In this document: one piece after another, positions 32,535 through 44,761 of the stretch
Layout: each line of letters opens with the position of its first letter
How positions within the stretch are numbered: position 1 is the first letter of the stretch
DNA from: Locusta migratoria
Taxonomy: Eukaryota > Arthropoda > Insecta > Orthoptera > Acrididae
NCBI GenBank assembly: GCA_026315105.1
Contig: CM048750.1
Location: 169,226,549 to 169,290,548 of the forward strand
Direction: 5' to 3'
Length of the DNA: 64,000 nucleotides
The notes under the pieces: model-generated
Seen by the model: the letters and a program-made list of their open reading frames with translations, nothing else
Database searches by the model: none
What the model was told of the DNA's origin: nothing
Program-made: the position numbers and the translations under genes

Positions 32535-34855
32535 GTATAACAGTTGTAAATTGTCAAAGCTGTGTCGGAAAAGTACCAGAACTCTAAGCATTAATAGAAA
32601 GCACTGAAACACACATCATTATAGGCAGTGAAAGTTAGCTCAAGCCGAAAATAAGTTCAGCAGCAGTATTTGCAAAAGATTTAACTGTGTTCAGAAAGGA
32701 TAGATTAAACAAAATAGGTGGAGGCATGTTTATCGCCGTCAAAAGAAGTATTACGTGTAGCGAAGTTGAAGTTGATAGTTCCTGTGAGCTATTACGGGTA
32801 GAGGTTGTACCTGAAAATCGTAAGAAGTTAATAATTGGTTCCTTTTACCGACCTCCCGACTCTGACAATACAATAGCAGAAAGGTTCAAAGAAAATCTGA
32901 GTCAAATTACAAAAACGTACCGACTCACACGATAATTTTAATTTACCCTCAATCTGTTGGCGAAATTATATTTTCAAATCAGGAAGTATGCATAAAACAT
33001 CATGCGAAATTATACTCAACGCATTCTCTGAGAATTACTTCGAACATTTAGTTCATGAGCCAACTAGAATTGTAAATGGATGTGAAAACACACTTGATCT
33101 CTTAGCAACAAATAATCCTGAGCTCATAACGAGCATCAAAATGGATACAGGTATTAGTGAACACAGAGCTGTCATAGTGAGATTGAATATCGAAAGTCCA
33201 GATAGAAATAAAATACATTGCTTCTTGAAAGACAGATTTCACCCGTTTCTAACACTAAACGTAGGTGAAGACCAGATGTGGCTCAAATTCAAAGAAGTGG
33301 TATCGACAGCAATTGACAGTTTTATACCAAATAAATTAACAGAAGGAGGCGATCCCCCTTGGTATACAAAAGCAAAGGAAAAGGCATGCTAAATTTAAAT
33401 GAACACAAAATCCCCAGGATTGGCTATCGTACACAGAACCTCGAAATTTAGCGAGGATTTCAATGTGAGATGCCTACAATACTTATCAGAACGAAACTCT
33501 TTCTCAAAATTTGACGGAAAACCCAAAGAGATTTTGGTCATATATTAAATATACTAGGGGCAAAAGACAAACAATACACTCACCATGTGATAGTAATGGC
33601 CATGCTGCCAATGACAGCGCTACTAAAGCAGAGTTATTAAACATAGCTTTTAGAAACTCATTCACCAAAGAAGATGAAACCAATATTTCAGATTTCGAAT
33701 TACAAACAGAGGCCGTAATGAGTAATGTAGAAGTAGATATCATTGGAGTAGTGCAGCAACTAAAATCACTTAACAAGAACAAGCCTTCTGGTCCGGATTA
33801 TATACCCATTAGATTTCTATCTGATTATGCTGAAGCGATAGCCCCTTACTTAACAGCCATATACAACCGCTCTCTCATAGAAGGATCTGTACCAAAAGAT
33901 TGGAAAGTTGGACAGGTCACACCTATATTCAAGAAAGGCAGTAGGAGTAACCCACTAAACTACAGGCCTATTTCATTGACGTCAATTTGCAGCAGGGTTT
34001 TGAAACATATCCCGCATTCAAATATTATGAATTATCTCGAACAGAACGATCTATTGACCCAAGGTCAACACAGATTTAGAAAATAACGTTCATGCAAAAC
34101 GTAAACTAGCTCTTTATTCACATGAAGTGATGGGTACTATCGACAAGGATTTGCTAATTGATTCCTTATTTCTTGATTTCCAGAAAGCTTTCCACGCCGT
34201 ACCTCACAAACGGCTTTTAATCAAATTGCGTGGTTATGGTATATCGCCCCGAATTTGCGTTTGGATAGGAGATTTCCTGTCAGAGAGGACACAGTTTGTA
34301 GTAATCGATGGTAAGGCATCGACAAAAATAGAGGTGATATCTGGCGTTCCACAAGGTAGTGTTATTGGTCCTCTGCTGTTCCTTATTTACATAAACAATT
34401 TAGGGGAAAATCTAAGTAGCTCTCTTAGGTTGTTTGCAGATGACCCCGTCATTTACCATCTAGTAAAATCATCTGAAGATCAAAACCAACTGCAGAATGA
34501 TCTGAATAAGATATCACTATGGTGTAAAAATTGGCAGTTGACTCTAAATAATGAGAAGTGTGAAGTCGTTCACATGAGTACGAAAAGAAATCCGTTAAAC
34601 TTTGTTTACAAGATAAATCAATCAAAAGTGAAGGCCGTAAACTCCACAAAATACCTAGGAATTACAATTACTTCAGACTTCAATTGGAAAGAACACGTAG
34701 ATAATGTCGTGGGAAAGGCGAACCAGAGACTGCATTTTATTGGCAGAACCCTTAAAACATGCAACAGAACTACAAAAGAAACTGCATACACTACACTTAT
34801 CCATCCATGTTTGGAGTATTGTAGCCCAGTGTGGGATCTTATCAAGTGGGTTTGA
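32535..34855 (+). pseudogene. CR1 ORF2: endonuclease and reverse transcriptase, broken
   Basis: Endonuclease motifs are present: HIIIGSES followed by a stop where Trp is usual, GGGMFIAVKRSI, IIGSFYRPPDSD, an altered DNFNLP-type block, and GISEHRAV (His of the SDH motif kept). The RT follows with KNKPSGPDYIPIRFLSD, PIFKKGSRSNPLNYRPISLT, LFLDFQKAFHAVPH, GVPQGSVIGPLLFLIYINN and LRLFADDPVIY. Frame changes occur near 32935, 33400, 34085 and after 34855. The catalytic FADD pair is intact. The C-terminal domain continues in fragments to about 35150. Confidence 0.85.
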
Positions 34856-35729
34856 CGGAGGACATCGAAAGAGTCCAAAGAAGGGCAGCTTGTTTCGTAT
34901 TGTCATGATACAGGGGAGACAGCGTTACGGAAATGATACAGAATCTGAGATGGGAATCATTACAACAACGGTGCTTATCGCTGTGGCGTGGGCTACTTGC
35001 AAAGCTCCAATCGCCAACATTCTCCTTGGAATGCGAAAATATATTGTTGACTCCCACTTACATAGGTAGAAATGATCATCAGAATAAAATATGAGAAATC
35101 AGAGCTCAAACAGAGATTCAGGTGTTCTTTCTTCCCAAATGCTATTTGAGAATGAAATGGGAGATAAACAGTATAATGGTGGTTCGATGAACCCTCTGCC
35201 AGGCACTTAAATGTGATTTGCAGAGTATCCCATGTATATGTAGATGTACATTATATTATATAAATTCCTTTTTCTAAATGGTAATGTTTACTGGGTAATG
35301 GTTTAAGTTACAGATTCTTACAAAATGAAACGTTTACTTTAGGTCCACTGAATTTATGTTTATGAAAGAGTATCACTTCAAATTGTGTGAAATTCTAAGA
35401 ATTATTTTCCAATAGTTCCCGATGAATTTTTATCAATACAAAACTCAAAGTGACTGCCATTTAAAGCTGTAAATATAGAATTTAGAAAATATTTATGTCT
35501 ACAGTTTAAAGCTCTAAAGTAAAGATGGAAACTATCATTAACACAAGACTAAAAACAGCACAAATCTCACTGATTTTACCATTTCATTTGTATAAAACAT
35601 ATTTCTTATTCCACAGAATACAGATACCTCACCATTTACAAAATTCTTACCAGTAAGATAACAACTTGAGTTTCATATATATTCTGTGTCAAATAGTGCT
35701 TTCAAGAAAGATTGTAGGCTAGATACCAT

Positions 35730-35923
35730 TGTGGCAACACTATATCAACATTCGCCAATAAATGGAAACATCTGAATTATGCTTTTTGTACAAGCTGCTT
35801 CCCGGCATCCATGTTGTTTTATCACCAGTCTGGCTCTGAACTCTGTATTGTGTGGTTCAATAAATTGCATGTTTGTATAAGCAAGGTGTTTTCTTAGGGC
35901 TCAAAACCCTGGTAAGCCCTTCA
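35730..35923 (+). repeat. 5' LTR of the gypsy element (194 bp)
   Basis: Begins TGTGGCAACA and ends AGCCCTTCA. Contains CAATAAATGG near the start and TTCAATAAATTGCATG near 35860, a likely polyadenylation signal. It aligns end to end with 44336-44530. Confidence 0.9.
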
Positions 35924-36779
35924 GTGCTGGAGTTCGAGTACCACAAAGAGATATTCGCAAAATCCGGGCTTCCGCAACATCATTTTTTGGGTTAAAAACG
36001 GCTTCAGTGTGAATGACCGTTACAACGACCATATCGTCTCCACTCCGCCTGCTTGCTAGGGCTGCAGCCACTTCGCTATCATCACCACGTACTACTCCTG
36101 TCATCGTTTCTTCATCGAGTGTTCAAATGTCAACGCCTCCAATTGACACTCACCATTTCTCGCCAGACGTATTTTGCTCATCGCCGAACAATCACATGAG
36201 CACAAAAACAATGGACTCAGGATTTATTTCTCTGAGTGTTTCACAAAATGTGCTTCGCATGAACATTTTTAGTGCTACAAACAATTCGCACTGTGTTTTT
36301 TTGTGACAAGTGCCTGATGTGAACTGTGCAGGTTCTTCAAATTTGAGCTCCAGGCGCGCCGCAGTGCCGCCATGTTCGCACATGTATCCATCCGTGACAC
36401 CGGCGCTGGTTTGTGATTTGAACAGTGGCGCACAAGCGCCGAACTATTTTGCATGTGGCGCTAGTGTTTGCTCTTACGAGCTTGTGTGCAACTCACCACC
36501 GAATGCTGTGAACAATTCGGGAACACATATTACAAATTCTATGCAACCTGTCAACAATCCATTTTTCATTTTGCATGTTTGACAGTCAGAACTGTTTACA
36601 ACCAGCCCACATTTTGTCAAACAGGACACTCCATTAAGTGCCAATGTCAGTGCTATGCAACAGAATGCTCCATTGAATGCATTCTCTCATGTTAACAGTG
36701 ACTTTGTGTTAAATGTACAGCCACCTCCAGCGTCCGGGCACACTGCTGCCGTGTGACGTCCATCTCCGTTTCACGCTCC

Positions 36780-37420
36780 CATTAATGTGGCTAACAGTTT
36801 CGTGCCGACACAGTGTGTCAACCCGTCTACCGCGCCGGCTTTCTTTGATGCCTCAACCCTGTCCATGCGCGCCATGCAACCTGCTCCGCTGCAACTGCTG
36901 CCCACCACCGTTGCCTCCACAGATGTCGGAGTTCACCCATCTGGTTCGCAGCCCTCTCCACCACTGGAACGTCTACCGAAGCTGCCACCTTTCTCATTTG
37001 ATGCACCAACAACTGCCTTAGTCAAACAGATCTTTGACCATTATGGACTTGATGATTCCACTCATCATCTCTGCCTAATAACTCATTTGCATGAGCATGT
37101 GGATTTGATCTGTGACCTTGTGACAGCTCCACCCATGAAAAACCGTTACATCATGGTTAAAAAGACGATACATGATCATGTATCACGAACACCAGAAGAA
37201 ATTATTCGACACATTATACAAGAGGAAGCGAGCGAGCCACACCTGACATGACAACATACTCATGGCTGTTTGGACAAATAAACTACCCCTTCCGGTGCAG
37301 ACAGCACTTGCTTACAACATCCTGGAGTCACTGAGTGGGAGAATAGGAATCGTAGACAAAGTGCACACCGCCTACCTCTGCCAAGTACAAGTTGCTGAGT
37401 TTGTGCCTCCTCCCCACACT
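36780..37420 (+). pseudogene. Gypsy gag remnant
   Basis: The frame 36787-37251 has a Pro/Thr-rich N-terminal region, then LPKLPPFSFDAPTTALVKQI, ICDLVTAPPMKNRYIMVKKT and SRTPEEIIRHII, in the order seen in capsid domains of gypsy gag proteins. The reading changes frame at 37251 and continues with LPLPVQTALAYNILESLSG. No zinc knuckle is visible. Upstream DNA (35924-36780) has further broken frames of the same element. Confidence 0.65.
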
Positions 37421-37899
37421 GTCACCCGAGGCTACTCAAGTATTCCGTCAGACTTAGTCGATCCTCCGGGCATACCTCGCAGCGATCTGACTGACACGCC
37501 ACGTCCTGCTTCGCCACCTCCTCCCGACGACGGACCACTTGGCCAGCTTCCCGCTCAAGCAACCCCCACACTAACCATTCTGGTATTTTCACAGACGCTT
37601 TGGTTCGGCTGCTAAAAAGTGTCAATCCATGCTCACAACCAAACGCATTGCGAGGGGGGACGTAGCCACTCAGCTGTGGCGCCCCAGCCATATTGTATAA
37701 CAGCTCCAGCAGCTTACTGTGCGGCCACCGCAGCCACCAAGGTGGTTGACAACAGATGTATGCCGCCCACCTCACCGCCAGCTGTGGTTTCATCTGCGGG
37801 CCTGGGTGCGGCCGTTGCCTCCCACCTCTCCACTCACCCCCCACCACCCTGTCTGCCTCGGTGGTCACGAACAGGATGGTTCAGCAGTTACAGCTGACT

Positions 37900-38344
37900 G
37901 ATAACGTTCCAGTCTGTACTAGGCCCCGACGTCTGTGCAGTCGAAACTCAGATTGCCAAGCTTCTCAGTGCAGTAATTGTCGTGCCGTCTGACAGCTGCT
38001 GGTCCTCTCCCATCACCCTCGGTAAGAAGCCTGATGATTCCTGGTAATGTGTGGAGACTACGGGCGTCTCAACGCAAAGACGATCATGGATCGTTGTCCT
38101 ATGTATCCTCATGTATCCGACTTTATCCATTCCCTGGCCGGTACGCAGACCTTCTCGGTCTTCGATTGTAAGCATGCCTACTATCAAATTCTGATGACCT
38201 CAGAGAATGTTGAGAAGACTGCTATCACCACTCCTATTGGCCTATACATGAATAAATTCATGCCATTTGGGTTGAAGAACGCAACCCAAACGTGGCAGAG
38301 AATTATTACCAAAATCCTCTTTCCTCTAAAATTCTGTTTTGCAT
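37900..38344 (+). pseudogene. Gypsy pol, N-terminal reverse transcriptase part
   Basis: QIAKLLSAVIVVPSDSCWSS and GKKPDDSW lead into CGDYGRLNAKTIMDRCP, then FSVFDCKHAYYQI (motif A with its Asp), and PFGLKNATQTWQRII. It breaks off at ILFPLKFCFA exactly where the RTE LINE has inserted. The motif order is that of gypsy reverse transcriptase. A frameshift lies near 38045. Confidence 0.8.
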
Positions 38345-38419
38345 GTTGTTGTTGTGGTCTTCAGTCTGGAGACTGATTTGATGCAGCTCTCCACAATACC
38401 CTATCCTGAGCAAGCCTCT

Positions 38420-40497
38420 TCATCTCCACATAAGAACGGCAACCTACATCATCTGAATCTGCTTACTGTATCCATCTCTTGGTCTTCCTCTGCGATTTTT
38501 ACCCCACACACTTCCCTCCAATGCTAAATTCACAATTCCTTGATGTCTAAGAATGTGTCCTACCAATCTAACCCTTCTTTTAGTCAAGGTATGTCAGAAA
38601 TTTCTTTTCTCCCCAATTCCGTTCAGTACCTCCTCATTAGTTACGCGATCCACCCACCTAATCTTCAGCATTCTTCTGTAGCACCGTATTTCAAAAGCCT
38701 CAATACTTTTCCTATTCGCACTGTTTATCGTCCATGTCTCACTCCCATACAAGGCAACACTCCATGCAAATGCCTACAGAAAGGACTTCCTTAGGCTTAA
38801 CTCAATATTCGATGTTAACAAATCTCACTTTTTCAAGAACGCTTTTCTACCCATTGACATTCTGCATTTTATATCCTCTGTACTGCGACCATCATTTGTT
38901 ATTTTACTGCCCAAGTAACAAAACTCATCTACCTCCTTTATTGCTTCGTTTCCCAATCTAATTCCTTCAGCATCACCTGATTTTCTTAGACTGTACTCCA
39001 TTACCCTAGTTTTGCTCTAGTTAATGTTCATCTTATATGCACCTTTCAGCACACTGTCCATTCCATTCAGTTGCTCTTCACCTTTGCTGTATCTGACAGA
39101 ATTACTATGTCGTCGGCAAAACGCAATGTTTTTAATTTTTCACCCTGAACTTTTATTCCTTCTCCAAATTTCTCCTTGCTTTCCTTTATAGCTTGCTCAA
39201 TGTACAAATTGAATAATAATGGAGAGAGACTACAAACCTGTCTTACTCCCTTTCCAACCACTGCATCCCTTTCATGCACTTCAACTCTGACAACAGCTAT
39301 CTGGTTTTTGTACAAGTTGTAAATAACCTTACGCTCCCTATATTTTACTCCTGCTTGCTTCAGAACTTGAAAGAGTTTATTCCAATCAACATTGTCAAAA
39401 GCCTTTTCCAAATCTACAAAAGCTAGAAATGTGGGTTTACCTTTCCTTAATCTATCTTCTATGATAAGCTGTAAAGTGGGTATTGCCTCCCGTGTTCCTA
39501 CATTTCTCCTGAACCCAAACTGATCTTCCCAAAGGTCGGCGTCTACCAGCTTTTCCATCCTTCTGTACATAATTCGTGTTAATATTTTGCAACAATGACC
39601 CATTAAACTGATGGTTCTGTAGTTTTCACACCTGTCTGCACCTGCTTTCTTTGGGATGGGGATTATAACATTTTTCTTAAAGTCTGAGGGTATTTTGCCT
39701 GTCTCATACATCTTACACACGAGGTGAAACAGGTTTGTCATGGCTGGTTCTCCCAGAGACTTCAGTAGCTCTGAGGGAATATCATCTACTGCAGGAGCCT
39801 TGTTTCGACTTAGGTCTTTCAGTGCTCTGTCAAATTCATCTCTCAGTATAGTATCTCCTATTTCATCCTCATCTACTTCTTCTCCCCTTTGTACAATATT
39901 GCCGCTAAGTTCATTTCCTTCATAGAGCCTCTCTATATACTCTTTCCGCCTTTCAGCTTTCCCTTCTTTGCTGAGAACTGGTTTTCCATCAGTGTCCTTG
40001 ATATTTATAGAGCTGTTTTTCTTATCTCCAAATGTTTCTTTTATTTTCCTGTAGGCTGTATCTATTTTTCCCCTATTTATACATTCTTCTACATCCTTGC
40101 ATTTGCCTTCTAGCCACTCCTGCTTAGCCATTTTGCACTTCCTGTCAATCTCATTTCTTAGTCATCTGTACTCCATTTTGCCTGTTTCATTTACTGCATT
40201 TTTATATTTTCTCCTTTCATTGATTAAATTTAGTATCTCCTGTGATATCCAAGGATTTTTTGTAGATCTTGCCTTCCTACCTATTTTGTCCTCTGCTACT
40301 TTCACTATTTCATCTCTCAATTTTACCCATTTCTCCTCTACTGTTTTATTTTGTCCTGTTTCTGTCAATTGTTGCCTAAAGCTCCCTCTGAAATTCTTAT
40401 GAACCTCAGGTTCATTCAATTCATCCAGGTCCCATCTCCTTATTTTCCTACCTTTTTGTAGTTTTTTCAGTTTAAACCTACAGTTCATAACCAACAA
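38420..40497 (-). pseudogene. RTE LINE reverse transcriptase region
   Basis: A 112-residue frame (40497-40162) covers the linker. The 354-codon frame 40131-39067 has DEFDRALKDLSRNKAPAVDD, IIPIPKKAGADRCENYRTIS, DQFGFRRNVGTREAI, FLAFVDLEKAFDNVDW (motif A), GVRQVCSLSPLLFNLYIEQA and LKTLRFADDIVILSD (the catalytic FADD). C-terminal sequence continues in other frames to about 38420. The catalytic residues are present, and the breaks are few and near both ends of the main frame. Confidence 0.85.
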
Positions 40498-40837
40498 GTT
40501 CTGATCAGAGTCTATATCTGCCCCTGGGTATGTCTTACACTGTAAAAACCTGGTTCCGAAATCTATGTCTTACCATTATAAAATCTATCTGGTATCTCCC
40601 GGTGTCGCCTGGTCTCTTCCACATATACAACCTTCTTTTGTGATTCTTGAACTAGGTGTTTGTTATAACTAAATTATGTTCTGTGCAAAATTCTACCAGG
40701 CGGCTTCCTCTTTCATTCCTTTTGCCCAGACCATATTCACTTACTATCTTCCGTTCCCTTCCTTGTCCTACTACCGAATTCCAGTCTCCCATAACAATTA
40801 AGTTTTCCTCTCCCTTAATTGTCTGAATAATTTCCTT

Positions 40838-41415
40838 TCACTCCTCATATATTTCTTCGACCTCCTCATTGTTGGCAGAGCTAGTTGGCATATAAACCTG
40901 TACTACTGTGGTCGGTGTTGGCTTCGTATCTATCTTGACTACGATAATGCGATCACTGTGTTGCTCATAGTAGTTTACCCGCATTCCTATTTTCTTATTC
41001 ATTATCAGACCTACTCCTGTAATACCCCCAACTGATTTTGTATTTATAATCCTGTACTCGCCTGACCAGAAATCCTGTTCCTCTTTCCACCAAACTTCAC
41101 TAATCCCCACTACATCTAACTTCAACCTATCCATTTCCCTTTTTAAATTTCTAATTTTCCTACTCGATTAAGGGATCTAACATTCCACGCTCCGACCCGT
41201 AGAATGCCAGTATTGTCTTTCCTGATGATCACATCCTCCTGAGTAGTCCCCGCCCGGAGATCAGAATGGGGGATTATTTTACCTCCGGAATATTTTACCC
41301 GAGAGGATGCCATCATCATATGTTCATACAGTAGTGCTGCATGTCCTCGGGAAAAATAACAGCTGTAGTTTCCCCTTGCTTTCAGCCGTTCGCAGTAACT
41401 GTGTGGCAAAGCCAC
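40838..41415 (-). pseudogene. RTE LINE endonuclease region
   Basis: The frame 41415-41143 contains ILRVGAWNVRSLNRVGKLE, the first endonuclease motif. After a one-step frame change, 41134-40838 continues with DRLKLDVVGISEVWWKEEQD (the catalytic Glu in SEV), GGITGVGLIMNKKIG and VQVYMPTSSANNEE. The remaining endonuclease blocks, including the GDWN-like region near 40790, follow in broken frames to about 40540. Confidence 0.8.
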
Positions 41416-41636
41416 ATTAGCTGATGTTACAAGGCCAGCTCAGTCAATCAATCAATCATCCAGACTGTTGCCCCTGTAACTACTTAAAAGGCTGCTGCCC
41501 CGCTCAGGAACCACGCGTTTGTCTGGCCTCTCCACAGATACCCCTCCGCTGTGGTTGCATCTATGGTACGGCAATCTGTATCGTTGAGGCACGCAAGCCA
41601 CCCCACCTCGGCAATGTCTGTGGTTCATGGGAGTGG

Positions 41637-43350
41637 CTGTTTTGCATACCTTTATGATATTCCTGTTTTCAGTTCCTCCGTTGAAGAAAACAAGTGTCAT
41701 CTCAGCATCCTCTGCAACACGTTGGCGAAGGCAGGTATTGAGCTCAGTCACTCAAAAAATCAGTTGCACCTGCCCTCCATCAAGTTCCTAGGCTATACCG
41801 TGTCCACATCCGGCATCCCCCCCTCCCCTTCCAACAAAGTCGATTCCCGATTCCGTCCTCCAGCTTCTTCATCCCACCACCTTCAAGGAGCTCCACACGT
41901 TCCTGAGAACCATCAATTACTATCAGCGGCATCTGCCCAGTGCCGCCAAGGTGCAGGCTCCCCTTACCGATGCTCTCACTGGTAAGAACACTTCTGGTTC
42001 CCGACCTGTTCCCTGGACCCCTGAAATGTCGAAGGCATTCTCCTTTCTAAAGAAGCTTCTCTCTCATGCTGTCACCATCTCCCACCCCCTTCCCAATGAT
42101 GACATCTCCATCACCACCGACGCCAGCGACTCCACTCTCGGCGCAGTCCTGAGCCTGTCGGCTGATGGCGTGTCCCTCCCCTCCAATTTTTCTCCAAGAA
42201 ACTCTCCCCGGTCTAACATAAATACTCTGCCTTCGACCGTGAACTGCTTGCGATTTATGAGGCGATCAAGCACTTCCGCTCTGAGGTCGAAGGTCGTCCC
42301 TTCAACATCCTTACCAACCACAAAGCCCTTGCTGCCGCCATCCAAAATCCTTCTACCGACCTCCCTCCCCTCCGTTTCCGATACCTGTAGTACATCACCC
42401 AGTTCACCACTAATGTAAGATACATCAAGGATGCCAACAATGTGGTCGCAGACTTCCTATCCAGAGTCGATGCCGTGTCGTCTCTCTTTGACCTATCCAA
42501 CCTTGCCCTTTACCAATCTGCCAATGACGAGCTCCTCCAGCTCGTCTCTGACCACTCCTCCTTACTCCATCCCATTCGCTCCACATTCCCGGGTGTTGTA
42601 GGCAAGGTCTAGTGCAACGAGTCCACCGGCAAACTCTGACCCAACCTTCCCAGTGTCCTTCAATGCGAGGTCTTCCGGGTGCTGCATAACTTGTCACACC
42701 CAGGAATCCGAGCGTCTATCAAACTTGTCACCGACTGCTTCGTTTCGCAGGACGTCAGGCACGATTGCCAAGCCTGGAATTGCGCCTGCCTACCCTGTCT
42801 GCGAAGCAAGATCACGGTCCACACCTCCCCTTCCCTTGCTCCCTTTCCCCCTCCTGTGGGCCGCTTTCAGTACGTCCACATTGACCTCGATGGTCCCCTC
42901 CCTCCGGCCGATGGTTTCCAATACGTGCTCTCAGCCATCGACCGAACAACCCACTGGGCCGATGCCACCCTTCTGTCTGACATCACAGCAGAGACGGTGA
43001 CTGAGGCCTTCCTCCTCTCCTAGGTGTCCCGGTTCGTTTGCCCAGAAGTCATAACCACTGATCAAGGACAGCAATTTGTCTAGGCACTCTTCGCTTCCAT
43101 TTGCCATCTGCCATCAAGCGGATTCATACCACCGCCTACCACCCGCAGAGCAATGGTCTGGTAGAGTGGTGACATCGAACTTTAAAAACCACTCTCTGGT
43201 GCCACGATTCCTTGTGGGTGGAAGCGTTACCGCTGGTCATGCTCGGGCTGTGTCCACCTACAAGGAAGACCTACACGGCATCATGGCCGAGTTTGTCTAC
43301 GGACAAACCCTCCTTCTTCTCAGCTAACTAGCCGCTCCATCTCCTCTTCC
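41637..43350 (+). pseudogene. Gypsy pol, C-terminal RT, RNase H and integrase
   Basis: Resumes at CFAYLYDIPVFSS: the second catalytic Asp pair, normally LDD, reads LYD. Then FLGYTVSTSGI (connection), TDASDSTLGAVLS (RNase H start), ILTDHK-type sequence near 42305 in a shifted frame, the integrase zinc finger (VLHNLSHPGIRASIKLVTDC, then CLPCL), GPLPPADGFQYVLSAIDRTT and ITTDQGQQFV (integrase catalytic Asp residues). At least five frameshifts and several stops are present. The order is canonical for Ty3/gypsy. Confidence 0.85.
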
Positions 43351-44300
43351 TTCCTCATACAAGTTGCCCACACTGGTGGCCCGCGTCTGCCGTTACTGCG
43401 CCTCCATCCCCCTCCCCTTCCTTCCAGTCACACCTCTCCTTTAGTCATCCTCCCAAAAGACTTTTCGTACTGTACCCACATCATGCTCTGGGACAACACA
43501 GTCCGTCCTCCTCCCTCCCCCCTACTCTGGCCCCCACCCTGTCCTCAGCTGTTCCCCTAACACCTTCCTACTCCTCATCCACAACAAACCCACCACTGCA
43601 TCAAACCTACGTTGCCCCATTCGCCAAGCCTCAAGCTCCTCTCCCTCCCCCCACCACCTTCGATGCTCCTTCCGTCCCTGCCAATTCTCCGACCTCTACA
43701 CCCACCCGTCCCCCTTCTTCCCTTCTCCTCTGAACACTTCCAGCAGTGTTCCTCCCACCTGTTCCCCTCCCCTCTCACCTGCTTCCCCTCTTCCAGCTGA
43801 GAGCATTCCTCTCTCTTCCACTTCCCCCTCCTTGGTTTCTCACCTCCTTCCCTCCCTCAAACTCCAGTCTTAAAATATGAGGTTTCTGTTCCTCCTCCTC
43901 TCTCCTCCGACCTCTCCATTTTAGTATACCACTCATCCATATACATCCTTTGTACCGTCATCACCTCCTCACCTTCACCCCAGCAGCCCCGCTACGAGCT
44001 GTTAAGGTGCACCGGTCTGCCCGCACCTGCAGCCACCGAGGCTACACAAGCCTTCCTTCTACCTTTTGGCTCCATCCGTATCCTCGTTCCCCTCTCAACA
44101 TCCTCCCCCCTCCCTCTAGGTAACTGTCGTGCCCGGTCCGGCAGCCACGCCACTTGGAAGACTTTCATCTGTCCAGCCTGCACACCCGTCCCCACTGCCA
44201 CCTAACTTGGTTGAGTTGCCGGTAACACTGCTGTCGCACGCACTTTTTCTGGCTGTCACCCCGCAACCTCTCCCCCCCCCCCCACTGTTAAAATAACTGC
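43351..44300 (+). other. Pyrimidine-rich, Pro/Ser-coding tail of the gypsy element
   Basis: About 950 bp dominated by C and T between the integrase core and the polypurine tract. Several frames read as Pro/Ser/Leu-rich peptide without recognised domains. It may be the degraded C-terminal tail of pol. No transmembrane or envelope-like pattern is visible. Confidence 0.5.
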
Positions 44301-44318
44301 TCAAACGGTACTTTGTAC

Positions 44319-44335
44319 AGGGGGGGGGGGGGCTG
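44319..44335 (+). promoter_or_regulatory. Polypurine tract of the gypsy element
   Basis: AGGGGGGGGGGGGCTG lies immediately before the 3' LTR start at 44336, where plus-strand priming occurs in LTR elements. The G run may have expanded since insertion. Confidence 0.6.
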
Positions 44336-44530
44336 TGTGCTGACAGTATATCGACAGTCACCAATAAACGGGAACATCTGTGAATTATGCTCTTTCTACA
44401 AGCCGCTTCCTGGCATCCATGTTGTTTTATTGCCAGTCTGGCTCTGAACTCTGTATAGTGTGGTTCAATAAATTGCATGTGTGTATAACCAAGGTGTTTT
44501 CTTAGGGGTCAAACCCTGGTAAACCTTTCA
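44336..44530 (+). repeat. 3' LTR of the gypsy element (195 bp)
   Basis: Begins TGTGCTGACAG and ends AAACCTTTCA. Aligns along its whole length with 35730-35923, with about 20 substitutions and two small indels. It is followed by the CCAT target duplication. Confidence 0.9.
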
Positions 44531-44761
44531 CCATTATGAAAAGGATTGGAAACCAAGGTCTTATTGCTTAATGATTTCAACTTCCTTTTTGCTTTAAGTA
44601 AGCATGTTATTTTACTTTTGATACTGATGAAGGTGTATTAGAACAAAACAGTTGGTACAACGTTTCAGTTCTTAATTAATTCTTGGAAACTGCCTTATCC
44701 ACAGAGAGACTTCTTGATGTATTAACATAAGATCAAGGTTAACCTAACACACAGTAATTTA

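Larger units (their letters stand above)
31110..35250 (+). mobile_element. Near full-length CR1-clade LINE
   Basis: In order, the element has a 5' leader (about 31110-31550, left boundary inferred), ORF1, an apurinic-type endonuclease and reverse transcriptase with the FADD catalytic motif. The 3' end GGCACTTAAATGTGATTTGC runs to TATGTAGATGTAC. The same 3' end occurs as isolated tails at 27836 and 52775. Frameshifts and stops in both ORFs mean it cannot move by itself. It lies in the sense opposite to the candidate host gene whose intron it occupies. Confidence 0.8.
38345..41636 (-). mobile_element. Full-length RTE-type LINE inserted in the gypsy pol gene
   Basis: The element is bounded by an 11-bp target duplication, CTGTTTTGCAT, at 38334-38344 and 41637-41647. 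On the minus strand it begins at 41636 with a GC-richer leader and encodes an AP-type endonuclease and reverse transcriptase. It ends in CTGAAGACCACAACAACAAC, the (CAA)n tail. The structure and proteins match the widespread insect LINE whose endonuclease is often annotated craniofacial development protein 2-like. I place it in or near the RTE clade from memory. It is 3292 bp long with only a few frame breaks, so it is younger than the gypsy copy. Confidence 0.85.
35726..44534 (+). mobile_element. Gypsy LTR retrotransposon with a nested LINE
   Basis: Two LTRs (35730-35923 and 44336-44530) flank gag and pol. CCAT at 35726-35729 and 44531-44534 is the target duplication. Removing the nested 3.29-kb LINE leaves an element of about 5.5 kb. 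The LTRs differ at roughly 20 positions (about 10 percent), so the insertion is old. gag and pol carry many frameshifts. A G-rich polypurine tract precedes the 3' LTR. No envelope gene is recognised. Confidence 0.9.

Noticed and set aside
43351..44300. Envelope gene in the gypsy element
   Set aside because: The region is C/T-rich with Pro/Ser-rich frames, and no signal peptide, furin-like site or membrane segment is visible.
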